A stretch of 64,000 nucleotides of DNA from Alkalimonas mucilaginosa (GTDB lineage Bacteria > Pseudomonadota > Gammaproteobacteria > Enterobacterales > Alteromonadaceae). Position 1 is the stretch's first letter. The number at the start of each line of letters is the position of its first letter. The translations under genes were made by a program, and so were the position numbers. The notes under the pieces are model-generated. The model searched no databases and was not told the origin of the DNA. It saw only the letters and a program-made list of their open reading frames with translations. The stretch lies in NCBI RefSeq assembly GCF_036327005.1, contig NZ_JAUGZK010000003.1, positions 1 to 64,000 of the forward strand, read 5' to 3'. Below, one piece after another: positions 51,586-60,931 of the stretch.

Positions 51586-53061
51586 ATGACAACAAAGATA
51601 AAAGAACCCAGCTTTTTTGATGCTTCATTGCCAATTCTGGTTTTGATCACGCTGTTATCCAGCTCCGTATTGTTATTTGGTGATGACTCCTCCTATGGTC
51701 CGAACCAAATCGCGCTTTTTATTGCTTCTGCCGTTGCCGTTGTGATTGGCCTTAAAAATGGTTTGCGCTGGCATGAGATAGAACAGGCGATGACAAAAGG
51801 CATTGCTTTGTCCTTAGGGGCGGTACTGATTTTGCTGGCTGTAGGTGCCCTGATTGGTACCTGGTTGCTGGCTGGTACGGTACCAACACTCATTTATTAT
51901 GGCATGCTGCTGTTAAGCCCAAGCTGGTTTTATGCTGCCAGCTGTATTTTGTGTGGCATAGTGGCCATGAGTATCGGTAGCTCCTGGACCACCGCTGCAA
52001 CCATTGGTGTGGCTTTGATTGGTGTAGCTGCAGGCTTGGGTTTGTCACCGGCAATTACGGCAGGAGCCATTATTTCCGGCGCTTATTTTGGCGATAAAAT
52101 ATCCCCCTTAAGTGAAACCACCAACCTGGCACCTGCAGTAGCCGGAGCCGAACTCTTTGCTCATATCCGGCATATGCTGTGGACGACAGTACCCAGTATT
52201 GTCATTGCCTTGTTGCTGTTTTTAGTCATAGGGCTGAACAGCACAACGTCAGCCGATGCGGTCCATATTGATCTGATCAGTGCGACTTTGCAGCAGCACT
52301 TTGCCATCAGTTTCTGGACCCTGATCCCGCTTTTCGTCTTACTGGCCATGGCCGTTAAAAAAGTGCCGGCATTTCCAACCGTGTTTATCGGAGCCTTACT
52401 TGGTGGCGTTTGGGCTTTGCTGTTTCAGCGTGAACTGATCCAGAGCTTGATGGATCAGGATTTGGGAACCAGCCTGGGCAGCCTGAAGCTGGTTTGGGCC
52501 ACTTTGTTTGATGGCTTTGCTGTGGAAACGGGGTCAGATGATTTAAACAGCCTGCTTAGTGGTGGTGGTATGTCCAGCATGCTGAATACTGTCTGGTTGA
52601 TTTTTTCGGCGATGATGTTTGGGGCGGTGATAGAAAAAGTCGGCTTGTTGCGTAAGTTTGTACAGTCGATTCTAAAAGCAGCACATAGCACCGGCTCTTT
52701 GATCACCAGTACCATTGCCACCTGTATTGCGACCAATATTCTTACGGCTGATCAGTACATGGCAATTGTGATGCCAGGACGCATGTACAAAGAAGAGTAT
52801 GAACGACGTGGTCTTGCTCCGGTGAATTTGTCACGTACACTGGAAGATGGCGGTACTATTACCAGTCCATTGATCCCCTGGAATACCTGCGGCGCTTACA
52901 TGCACGGTGTGTTGAATGTGAATCCACTGGATTATTTTATCTACGCCTTCTTTAATTTGATCAATCCTGTGTTGGCAGTGATCTACGCCTATTGCGGGAT
53001 TAAGATCCTAAAGTTATCCCCGCCAGAAAGTGTGCAGCAAGAACTGCATCTAAAATCTTAA
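51586..53061 (+). CDS. Na+/H+ antiporter, NhaC family
   Basis: 491 residues and about 11-12 membrane helices. GSSWTTAATIGVALIGVAAGLG, SGAYFGDKISPLSETTNLAPAV and DGGTITSPLIPWNTCGAYM are NhaC-family signatures (landmarks). It should swap Na+ for H+ at the inner membrane, or a coupled substrate such as malate/lactate in relatives. Probably one transcript with the NSS gene upstream. Confidence 0.9.
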   Translation: MTTKIKEPSFFDASLPILVLITLLSSSVLLFGDDSSYGPNQIALFIASAVAVVIGLKNGLRWHEIEQAMTKGIALSLGAVLILLAVGALIGTWLLAGTVPTLIYYGMLLLSPSWFYAASCILCGIVAMSIGSSWTTAATIGVALIGVAAGLGLSPAITAGAIISGAYFGDKISPLSETTNLAPAVAGAELFAHIRHMLWTTVPSIVIALLLFLVIGLNSTTSADAVHIDLISATLQQHFAISFWTLIPLFVLLAMAVKKVPAFPTVFIGALLGGVWALLFQRELIQSLMDQDLGTSLGSLKLVWATLFDGFAVETGSDDLNSLLSGGGMSSMLNTVWLIFSAMMFGAVIEKVGLLRKFVQSILKAAHSTGSLITSTIATCIATNILTADQYMAIVMPGRMYKEEYERRGLAPVNLSRTLEDGGTITSPLIPWNTCGAYMHGVLNVNPLDYFIYAFFNLINPVLAVIYAYCGIKILKLSPPESVQQELHLKS

Positions 53062-53068
53062 TAGCACC

Positions 53069-53095
53069 AGCCTGATCCTGCCGATCAGGCTGTTT
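53069..53095 (+). terminator. Hairpin after the nhaC-like gene
   Basis: AGCCTGATC-CTGCC-GATCAGGCT, then GTTTCG. A 9-bp stem starting 8 bp past the stop codon; the T run is short. Confidence 0.65.
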
Positions 53096-53146
53096 CGCGT
53101 TATACTGAATAAAACCAGCCTTTTAGCTACTGCAATCGGAGTTGTT

Positions 53147-55735
53147 ATGTCTGCAGACACCAACAGTCGTCAGGTAAAGCGCCTGGCGGATTACCAGGCA
53201 CCGGACTTTTTCATTGAAACCACAGATCTAACTTTTGAGTTAGCTGCGGATAAAACACTGGTCACTGCGGTCCTGCAGTTTCGGCGAGCCAACCCAAATG
53301 CTTTGGAGCTTCGGTTAGACGGCCAACAGCTTTTGCTATTAGCGGTCCATTACAATGAACGTTTGTTACAGCCTTCTGAGTATCAGTGCGATGCTCAGCA
53401 ATTGCGTCTGTCGGTGACAGACGATGATTTTAAGCTCACCATTAAGACAGAGATTTGTCCCCAGGCCAATACGGCGCTGGAGGGGTTGTATTTTGCCAAT
53501 GGCAGTTTTTGCACCCAGTGTGAGGCGGAAGGTTTTCGCCGTATTACTTACTACCTGGACAGGCCTGATGTGCTGTCGGTCTTTAGTACCACCATCATTG
53601 CCGACGCCAACCAATATCCTTACCTGCTATCCAATGGCAACAAAGTGGCTGACCGTTTGCTTGCTGGTGGTCAACGGCTGGTTCGCTGGCAGGATCCCTT
53701 TCCAAAGCCCTGTTACTTATTTGCACTGGTAGCGGGTGATTTTGAACTGCGACAAGATCAGTATACGACCAAATCTGGCAGAGTGGTTGAGTTGGCTTTT
53801 TACGTCGAGAAAGGTCAGGGCAATAAGGCCCTTTTTGCACTGGAGGCCTTGAAGCGCTCTATGCGTTGGGATGAAGAGCGTTTTGGTCTGGAATACGATT
53901 TGGATACCTATATGGTGGTTGCTGTCGACTTCTTTAATATGGGGGCAATGGAAAATAAAGGTCTGAATGTATTTAATAGCAAGTATGTGTTGGTGAGCAA
54001 CAATACCGCTACGGATACCGACTTTTTTAATGTTGAGTCGATTATCGGACATGAGTATTTTCATAACTGGACTGGTAACCGAGTCACTTGCCGTGACTGG
54101 TTCCAGCTTAGCTTGAAAGAAGGCTTGACGGTGTTTCGTGACCAAGAATTTAGCCGTGATATGGGGTCTGCTACAGTTAACCGCATTCATGCTGTGCAGG
54201 TGATCCGCACCGCTCAGTTTGCGGAAGATGCCAGCCCGATGGCGCACCCAATTCAGCCGCAGCAAGTAATGGAAATGAATAATTTCTACACGGTCACTGT
54301 GTACGATAAAGGGGCTGAAGTGATCCGGATGCTGCATACTTTGCTTGGTGAAGATGGTTTCCAGGCAGGGATGCGTTTGTATGTGCAGCGCCACGATGGT
54401 CAGGCAGTGACTTGCGAGCACTTTGTGCAAGCGATGCAGGATGCAAATCACTACGATCTCAGCGCTTTTCGCCGTTGGTATCAGCAATCAGGGACACCGG
54501 AATTGCGTGTTCAGCGCTCCTACGACGTACACAAACAGCAGCTGACGCTTACCTTGCGGCAGCACACCCCGGCGACAGCTGATCAGGCAACGAAATTACC
54601 ACTGGTCTTACCGATACGTTATCAATTAGTGGATGGAGAACGCTCAGAGTCGGGGCTTTTTGTCATGCAATTGCAAGAAGAGTCACTGGTCTTTACCGAT
54701 GTTTCGGCAACCGCTTTACCTGTATTGCTGGAAGACTTCTCTGCTCCGGTGCGCTTACTGCATGATTACAGCGAACAAGAGTTGCTTCGGATAGCCAAAG
54801 CCGCCAGTAACGGTTTTGCCCGCTGGGATGCTTTGCAGTCGTGCTGGATGTTATGGCTGCAGCAGTATATTCAGCAGGGGGGAGCTTTTCATTTGCCGGA
54901 GGCTTTATTTGAGCTCTATGCCACTTTACTTAACCAGCCACTGCCTGATAAGTCCCTTACAGCCGAGTTACTGAAAGTACCGGATTATGGCACTTTTGCC
55001 GAGAGCTTTCCGCAAATCCCTGTGGACTCCATTCTGGCAGCCAGTGCTGCTTTTCGTCTGCAAATCTCAGAGCACCTGAGTAAAGCATTGCTGCAATGCT
55101 ATCAGCAGCACAGTCAAGCCGCTGCCGAGTACAACGAAGAGGCGGTTGGTCAAAGAGCATTAAAAAATCGTTGTCTGGACTATTTAAGCATGCATCATGG
55201 CGATAGCCAGACCCTGCTAGAGCAGCAGTATCATACGGCTAGTGGCATGACCGATAAATTAGCTGTGCTAAAAGCCAGTTTGCACAGCGAACATCCGGTG
55301 TTTGAATCGTTGATGCAGCATTTTGCCAATGAGTGGCAGCAGGATGTGCTGGTGCTGGACAAGTGGTTTAGTCTGCACGCGGCCAACCCAACTGAGCAAG
55401 TATTCGATACCATTGCTGCTCTATGTCAGCACCCGAAATTTAGTTGGCAAAATCCAAACCGGGTACGAGCGCTGTTTCATGCCTTTGCCATGCAGAACCC
55501 AGGGCAGTTTCATCGGTTGGATGGACGTGGGTATCAGTTGCTGACTCAGACTTTGTTATTGCTTGATCCGATCAATCCCCAGGTGGCTGCCCGGCTGGTG
55601 ACACCTTTATTGTCCTGGCATCGCTATGATTCAGAGCGACAGATTTTAATAAAGCAAGCTTTGCGTCAGTTGCTGGAGAAAGATGGGATTAGCAATGACT
55701 TGTATGAAAAAGTCAGTAAAGCGCTCGCTGGTTAG
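53147..55735 (+). CDS. pepN: Aminopeptidase N (M1 family)
   Basis: 862 residues, the usual size. The exopeptidase motif GAMEN occurs in NMGAMENKGLN, and the zinc motif HEYFHNW with the downstream Glu in LKEGLTV. NRVTCRDWFQLSLKEG and the PepN-type C-terminal helical arch are present. It trims N-terminal residues from peptides in the cytoplasm. Monocistronic, between a hairpin and the DUF2835 gene 12 bp downstream. Confidence 0.96.
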   Translation: MSADTNSRQVKRLADYQAPDFFIETTDLTFELAADKTLVTAVLQFRRANPNALELRLDGQQLLLLAVHYNERLLQPSEYQCDAQQLRLSVTDDDFKLTIKTEICPQANTALEGLYFANGSFCTQCEAEGFRRITYYLDRPDVLSVFSTTIIADANQYPYLLSNGNKVADRLLAGGQRLVRWQDPFPKPCYLFALVAGDFELRQDQYTTKSGRVVELAFYVEKGQGNKALFALEALKRSMRWDEERFGLEYDLDTYMVVAVDFFNMGAMENKGLNVFNSKYVLVSNNTATDTDFFNVESIIGHEYFHNWTGNRVTCRDWFQLSLKEGLTVFRDQEFSRDMGSATVNRIHAVQVIRTAQFAEDASPMAHPIQPQQVMEMNNFYTVTVYDKGAEVIRMLHTLLGEDGFQAGMRLYVQRHDGQAVTCEHFVQAMQDANHYDLSAFRRWYQQSGTPELRVQRSYDVHKQQLTLTLRQHTPATADQATKLPLVLPIRYQLVDGERSESGLFVMQLQEESLVFTDVSATALPVLLEDFSAPVRLLHDYSEQELLRIAKAASNGFARWDALQSCWMLWLQQYIQQGGAFHLPEALFELYATLLNQPLPDKSLTAELLKVPDYGTFAESFPQIPVDSILAASAAFRLQISEHLSKALLQCYQQHSQAAAEYNEEAVGQRALKNRCLDYLSMHHGDSQTLLEQQYHTASGMTDKLAVLKASLHSEHPVFESLMQHFANEWQQDVLVLDKWFSLHAANPTEQVFDTIAALCQHPKFSWQNPNRVRALFHAFAMQNPGQFHRLDGRGYQLLTQTLLLLDPINPQVAARLVTPLLSWHRYDSERQILIKQALRQLLEKDGISNDLYEKVSKALAG

Positions 55736-55747
55736 TGGAAATCAAAC

Positions 55748-55969
55748 GTGGTTGTCTATCATTTTTCGCTGCATCTGTCTGCCCGGGAGTGCCTGGGCTA
55801 TTACCAGGGCCAGTATCGCAATTTTATTGTAACGGCACAGAGTGGTGAGCGTATTCAAATTGCCGTGAAGCACTTCCATCGCTTTATTCAAAAGGATGGT
55901 ATCCACGGTATTTTCACCATTTGGCTGGATACCAATGGCAAGCTCATCAAATTAATAAAAAATAGTTAG
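55748..55969 (+). CDS. DUF2835 family protein
   Basis: 73 residues starting at a GTG, with GGAAA before it. LSARECLGYYQGQYRNFIVTAQSG and the closing KDGIHGIFTIWLDTNGKLIKL (landmarks) match DUF2835, a small proteobacterial family of unknown role. It is 12 bp after pepN and may be in the same transcript. Confidence 0.85.
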   Translation: MVVYHFSLHLSARECLGYYQGQYRNFIVTAQSGERIQIAVKHFHRFIQKDGIHGIFTIWLDTNGKLIKLIKNS

Positions 55970-56280
55970 AGCTATTGCTTTAAACGATGAATTAAAACGG
56001 CCGATCAATTTTGCCGGGTATTTCAGTCGATTTTTCATTATGTTAGTTAGAAGATTGGGGTTTTTTCAAAAGCTGATTAAACTAATAGAGTGCCATTCAG
56101 TGCGCAAATCGTTTCATTAAACAAAAAACAAATACAAATCAACAGATTTAGCCGCTGAGAAGCCTTGCGAAGCTACCGAAATGATGTAATTATTTTATCA
56201 TGTGCGCTGAGCTCCGATGAGTTCAAGTGTATGCCTACAAAAATAACAATGACCTGTGGGGACAGGGGGGAGAAACCAAC
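55970..56280. other. Intergenic gap before the DUF1302 gene
   Basis: About 310 bp, AT-rich, without a supported gene. It should hold the promoter of the DUF1302-DUF1329 cluster, but no clear -35/-10 pair, operator or hairpin stands out. A GTG frame joining the next gene from 56227 lacks a ribosome site. Confidence 0.4.
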
Positions 56281-58440
56281 ATGAAGAAAAGGACTACCTT
56301 TTTTCAGAAAAAGCCACTGGCGCTTGGCATTGCCTCAGCGTTAATGGCGATGTCCGCAAGTTCAATACAGGCTGCCAGCTTTAACTGGGGTGGGGTTGAT
56401 ATTCAATTTGATTCAACCTTTTCCTACGGTGCCAGTTGGCGGGCTGAAGATCGTAACTGGGATACCATCAGTAAAGCAAATCATCCGCGTTTTAACTGGG
56501 ATGATTATGGTTATTACTTTACGGCGGCTGGTACGCCCAATGTCAACAGTGTGTATGCCAATACCGAAATCTGGGCTGAGCCTGGTGCGTACTCCAGCAA
56601 CGGTGATGCCGGTAATCTTAATTTTGACCGTGGCGATATGTTCAGCAGCATGCTGAAGGGCACTCATGATCTCTCGATCCGTAAAGACAATCTCGGCTTC
56701 TTCGGTCGTTTCATGTATTTTTACGATTTTGCTCAGCGCAAAAGCAATTATGCCTACACCAACCCAATTTCAGGCCAGCATGTTGACCCTTGTGCTGACA
56801 GAGATTCGCGTAAACTGAGCTGCCGCGATTTCCGCTTGCTTGACGCTTATGTCTATGGCAACTTTAGTTTTAATGATGGCATGAACCCATTGACGGTTCG
56901 ACTGGGACAGCAGGTGCTGAGCTGGGGGGAAAGTACTTTCTTACCGCACGGCATCAATATTACACCAATCGATGTGGGTATTCTCCGCTCTCCGGGCGCT
57001 GACTTAAAAGAAGCTTATATCCCCGTTGGTATGCTCAGTCTGGCTGTTGGTCTGACCGATAATTTATCGGCTGAGTTTTTCTACCAGTACGATTGGGAAA
57101 ACAGCTATCTGCCATCGCCAGGTACTTATTTCTCAACCAATGACTTTGCTGGCAAAGGGGGGCATGCGCAGAATATTCAGTTAGGTTTTGCTGGCAACCC
57201 GGACATTGATCTGGATTTCCTGGTTGATGAAATGAATACCTTGTCGCTATTCGCTCCGGCTTTGCTGCAAGTGATTGAAAACCCAAATGCCAGTCGGCAG
57301 GATAAAATCAACGCCATTAACCTGGCCCGGGTATACGCTACCCGTGTTGCATTGCGTCCGGCAGGTTCGGAAGGTGAGCTAAAACCCAAAAATGGTGGTC
57401 AGTATGGCGCGAAGCTGGAGTATTTTGCTCCTAATCTGAATGACACTGAGTTCGCCGTTTATTTCATGAATTATCACAGTCGTGTTCCTGTTATCTCAGG
57501 TATTGCGGCAGACTTCAGCGTTGATGGGGGGCGTGAGGTCGGATTGCTGCAGTCCCTGGTGTATCTGAGTGAAAATCAGCAGCAGATCACCGCAGACAAC
57601 ATCGGCAACCTTAGCATGTTCTCTAAAGGCCTGCTGGAATACCCGGAAGACATCAAACTTTATGGCTTCAGCTTTAACACCACGGTAGCAGGTACTTCTG
57701 TTGCGGGTGAGTTGGCTCATCGTCGCAATGAACCACTGCAAATCGATGATGTCGAAATTCTGTACGCTGGTATGCCAGAGCAGCTTGCTAATGCAACCCT
57801 GGATGGTATCGCTGTGAACCCTGAATTGGGTGGTATTTCGCAAATTGGCCGGGCTGATGGCAATAAAGTGCTGCCTGGCCAGATGGCTCAGGGCTATATA
57901 ACCCGCAACACCACCCAGGCATCGGTAACTTTGACCCACTTGTTTGGGCCTGTGCTTGGCACCGACAACTTGTCAGTCCTTGCTGAAGTGGGTGGTGTGA
58001 AAATCCACAGCATGCCAGATCAAAGTGTGCTTCGTTTGAATGGCCCAAACACCGATCGCAGTGGAGCACCTTTGATAGGTCCTTTTGGGCCATCGGAAGG
58101 CTTGCATCAGGCATTGTCTGACGGGCCAGAACCAAATCCGTTCCCTACGGCTTCAGCCTGGGGCTATCGTATCTTTGCGCAGGCCCAATACAACAACGTT
58201 TTTGCGGGAGGCAATCTGACGCACCGCATCAACTTCGCCCACGATGTGAATGGCATTACACCAGATCCATTGTTCATGTTCGTGGAAGGGCGTAAGTCTC
58301 TGGGTTATACCATTGGCTTTGATTACCTGAGTCGCTGGTCAGCAGAGCTGTCTTACAATTGGTTCTGGGGTGGGGTAGGTACCACCAACAATCTGGCCGA
58401 TCGTGACTTTGTATCATTTAACGTTAAGTACTCTATTTAA
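56281..58440 (+). CDS. DUF1302 outer-membrane barrel protein
   Basis: 719 residues from ATG 56281, with GGAG 8 bp before it. A signal peptide ends near IQAAS. The start FNWGGVDIQFDSTFSYGASWR and LRLGQQVLSWGE-type segments are typical of DUF1302. Beta-strand periodicity and the closing DFVSFNVKYSI suggest an outer-membrane barrel. In several bacteria it co-occurs with DUF1329, YCF48-like and RND genes, as here, and is linked to handling of hydrophobic compounds. Function is inferred. Confidence 0.9.
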   Translation: MKKRTTFFQKKPLALGIASALMAMSASSIQAASFNWGGVDIQFDSTFSYGASWRAEDRNWDTISKANHPRFNWDDYGYYFTAAGTPNVNSVYANTEIWAEPGAYSSNGDAGNLNFDRGDMFSSMLKGTHDLSIRKDNLGFFGRFMYFYDFAQRKSNYAYTNPISGQHVDPCADRDSRKLSCRDFRLLDAYVYGNFSFNDGMNPLTVRLGQQVLSWGESTFLPHGINITPIDVGILRSPGADLKEAYIPVGMLSLAVGLTDNLSAEFFYQYDWENSYLPSPGTYFSTNDFAGKGGHAQNIQLGFAGNPDIDLDFLVDEMNTLSLFAPALLQVIENPNASRQDKINAINLARVYATRVALRPAGSEGELKPKNGGQYGAKLEYFAPNLNDTEFAVYFMNYHSRVPVISGIAADFSVDGGREVGLLQSLVYLSENQQQITADNIGNLSMFSKGLLEYPEDIKLYGFSFNTTVAGTSVAGELAHRRNEPLQIDDVEILYAGMPEQLANATLDGIAVNPELGGISQIGRADGNKVLPGQMAQGYITRNTTQASVTLTHLFGPVLGTDNLSVLAEVGGVKIHSMPDQSVLRLNGPNTDRSGAPLIGPFGPSEGLHQALSDGPEPNPFPTASAWGYRIFAQAQYNNVFAGGNLTHRINFAHDVNGITPDPLFMFVEGRKSLGYTIGFDYLSRWSAELSYNWFWGGVGTTNNLADRDFVSFNVKYSI

Positions 58441-58459
58441 GTAAGGGACGAGAACCATT

Positions 58460-59821
58460 ATGAAAAAACTCACCCTCTTGGCTTCAGCTGTTGCCATGGT
58501 TGTAAGCTGCAGTGCGCTGGCTAAAATTACGCCAGAACAAGCTGCTCGTCTTGGTCAGGACTTAACACCAATCGGTGCTGAGCGAGCCGGCAATGCTGCT
58601 GGTACCATCCCTGAATGGACCGGTGGTATTTTGACGCCACCAGCAGGTTACACTCCTGGTGATCATCACCCGGATCCTTTCGCTGATGATCAGGTGTTGT
58701 ATGTAATTAACAGCAGTAACCTGGATCAGCACCGCGACAAATTAAGTCCGGGTCAAATTGCCTTGTTTGAGCTCTATCCTGATACCTTCAACATGCCGAT
58801 TTATCCGACGCGTCGTTCTGCCTCCTTTCCGCAGTATTTTTACGATGCAACCAAGGAAATAGCCACTAAGGCCGAGCTGATTGAAGGCGGCAATGGTCTG
58901 GCCAATGCTGCTATTGGTATTCCATTTCCAATTCCAAGCAATGGCTTAGAAGCGATCTGGAACCATATTGTGCGCTTCCGTGGCGTTGCAGCTACCCGCA
59001 ATGGTGGTCAAGCGGCACCTACGGCTTCTGGTGCATACACCTTTATTGGTTTTGATGAACAAATCATGTTCAAGTACTCACATCCGGATGCAACGCCAGA
59101 AAACCTGATGGCAGAAAACATTTTGTTTAAGTTTAAACAAAGCGTTACCTCGCCAGCGCGTTTGGCGGGTACAGCCTTGCTGGTTCATGAAACCATGGAC
59201 CAAATTGCTACTCCCCGACAGGCCTGGACCTATAACACCGGTCAGCGCCGGGTGCGTCGTGCGCCAAACGTTGCCTACGATGCACCAGGTACCGCTTCCG
59301 ATGGCCTGCGTACCACCGATGACTTTGATATGTTTAATGGCTCCCCAGATCGCTACAACTGGGAGTTGAAAGGCAAAAAGGAAATGTATATTCCGTACAA
59401 CAGCTATAAGTTGCACAGCAATGAGCTGAAGTACAGCGATATTCTGATGCCTGGTCATATCAATCCGGCTCACACGCGCTATGAATTGCACCGCGTCTGG
59501 GTGGTTGAAGCCACTTTGAAAGACGGTATGCGTCATGTGTATGGCAAACGTGTGTTCTTCATCGATGAAGACAGCTGGCAAATTCATGTTGCCGACCTCT
59601 ATGACAACCGGGGTGATTTGTATCGGGTTGCACAGGCGCATGGTCTGAACTATTACGAAATGCCCGCACACTGGAGTACGCTTGAAGTGTATCATGATCT
59701 AAACTCGCGCCGTTACATTGCGCTGGGACTGGATAATGAGGATGCCATGTATGATTTCTCTGTCACCCTGAATGACAATGATTTCACTCCGGCAGCTTTG
59801 CGGCGCGAAGGCGTTCGTTAA
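58460..59821 (+). CDS. DUF1329 outer-membrane lipoprotein-sorting-like protein
   Basis: 453 residues with a signal peptide ending ALA. ITPEQAARLGQDLTPIGAERAGNAAGTIPEWTGG (landmark) is the DUF1329 start, and WVVEATLKDGMRHVYGKRVFFIDEDSW is the conserved core. The fold is related to LolA/LolB lipid-binding proteins, so a periplasmic lipid carrier is plausible. It is 19 bp after DUF1302 and likely works with it. Confidence 0.92.
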   Translation: MKKLTLLASAVAMVVSCSALAKITPEQAARLGQDLTPIGAERAGNAAGTIPEWTGGILTPPAGYTPGDHHPDPFADDQVLYVINSSNLDQHRDKLSPGQIALFELYPDTFNMPIYPTRRSASFPQYFYDATKEIATKAELIEGGNGLANAAIGIPFPIPSNGLEAIWNHIVRFRGVAATRNGGQAAPTASGAYTFIGFDEQIMFKYSHPDATPENLMAENILFKFKQSVTSPARLAGTALLVHETMDQIATPRQAWTYNTGQRRVRRAPNVAYDAPGTASDGLRTTDDFDMFNGSPDRYNWELKGKKEMYIPYNSYKLHSNELKYSDILMPGHINPAHTRYELHRVWVVEATLKDGMRHVYGKRVFFIDEDSWQIHVADLYDNRGDLYRVAQAHGLNYYEMPAHWSTLEVYHDLNSRRYIALGLDNEDAMYDFSVTLNDNDFTPAALRREGVR

Positions 59822-59840
59822 TCCTGAGCGGACTGTAGAC

Positions 59841-59866
59841 AAACGGCTGAGCTTCTCAGCCGTTTT
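59841..59866 (+). terminator. Hairpin terminator or attenuator inside the DUF1302-RND cluster
   Basis: AAACGGCTGAG, a 3-nt loop, CTCAGCCGTTTT: a strong stem followed by T residues, between the DUF1329 and YCF48-like genes. It should reduce transcription into the last two genes and so set different levels for the two halves of the cluster. Confidence 0.7.
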
Positions 59867-59890
59867 GCAATTAAATCGAGACGAATTCTG

Positions 59891-60931
59891 ATGAAATCTG
59901 CCTGTAGTATCCCCCTTTGGATTGGTATGGCGTTGTTTATGAGCCTGGCGAGCAGTGCCAAGCAAGACCGCTTAGCTGCACAACCTGCAGTTTTGGCCCC
60001 CCTTGCTGAGCACTCGTTACTGACCGATATCACCATACTGCCATCAAACCGCCTTATTGCCGTAGGTGAGCGAGGTCATATTCTGTGGAGCGAGGATGGT
60101 GTGCACTGGCAACAGGCAGACGTGCCTGTGCGGGCCAATTTAAACGCTGTGTCCTTTGTTGATGCCAGCCATGGTTGGGCTGTAGGTCATGATGCCAGTA
60201 TCTTGCACACTCAGGATGGTGGAGCCAGTTGGCAACTGCAACAGTTTTTGCCCGAGCTGGATAAGCCCTTGTTGGATGTGGTATTTGAAAGTCGCGAGCA
60301 CGGTATTGCTGTTGGTGCTTATGGCCTGATGTACCGTACCCGGGATGGAGGCACCAGTTGGGAGGCCGAGTTTCATCTGGAGTTGCTGGATGAAGAGGAG
60401 CAAGAGTACCTGCTGGAGTTAAAACAAGATGATCCTGAGCTCTACGCCGTTGAACTAACCGCTATTTTGCCGCACTTCAATCGTATCTTTGTGGCAGACA
60501 ACCAGCTGTTGATGGTTGGTGAAGCAGGTTTTTTTGCAATCAGTGACGATTTCGGTCAGCACTGGGAATTGCTTGAGCCCTTTTATCATGGCTCTTTGTT
60601 TGATGTGGCTGTGACTGCAGAAGGACATTGGCTTGCAGTTGGCCTGCGTGGCCATGTGTTTTTATCTGAAGATGAAGGCGAAAGCTGGCAAGAAATGGTG
60701 CTGGACTCGCAAGCGACCATTAATAGTGTGATTGTACTCCCTGAAGCCATTTACTTAACCGGCAATGCCGGCCTTTGGGCAGTCAGTACCGATCAAGGAC
60801 AAAGTTTTGTCTTTAGTACCGAGGTGGATGGCCGTGCTATTGTGAATGCGGTGCCATTTCAACAGCGGATGATCCTGGCTACCGAGCTTGGGATCCGTCA
60901 GTTAGCGCAACAGAGCCAGAAGAAGCCATGA
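59891..60931 (+). CDS. YCF48-like beta-propeller protein
   Basis: 346 residues with a signal peptide (about 1-22). Repeated propeller motifs include HWQQADVPVRANLNAVSFVD, GHDASILHTQDGGASW, YRTRDGGTSW and LSEDEGESW, all of the YCF48/BNR type. Relatives help assemble membrane complexes. An acidic insert (LLDEEEQEYLLELKQDDPEL) interrupts the middle. It overlaps the RND gene by 4 bp (ATGA), so the two are tightly coupled. Confidence 0.88.
   Translation: MKSACSIPLWIGMALFMSLASSAKQDRLAAQPAVLAPLAEHSLLTDITILPSNRLIAVGERGHILWSEDGVHWQQADVPVRANLNAVSFVDASHGWAVGHDASILHTQDGGASWQLQQFLPELDKPLLDVVFESREHGIAVGAYGLMYRTRDGGTSWEAEFHLELLDEEEQEYLLELKQDDPELYAVELTAILPHFNRIFVADNQLLMVGEAGFFAISDDFGQHWELLEPFYHGSLFDVAVTAEGHWLAVGLRGHVFLSEDEGESWQEMVLDSQATINSVIVLPEAIYLTGNAGLWAVSTDQGQSFVFSTEVDGRAIVNAVPFQQRMILATELGIRQLAQQSQKKP

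Noticed and set aside
53717..54487. 256-codon minus-strand frame inside pepN
   Set aside because: Antisense shadow of a clear aminopeptidase gene; biased composition and no start signal.
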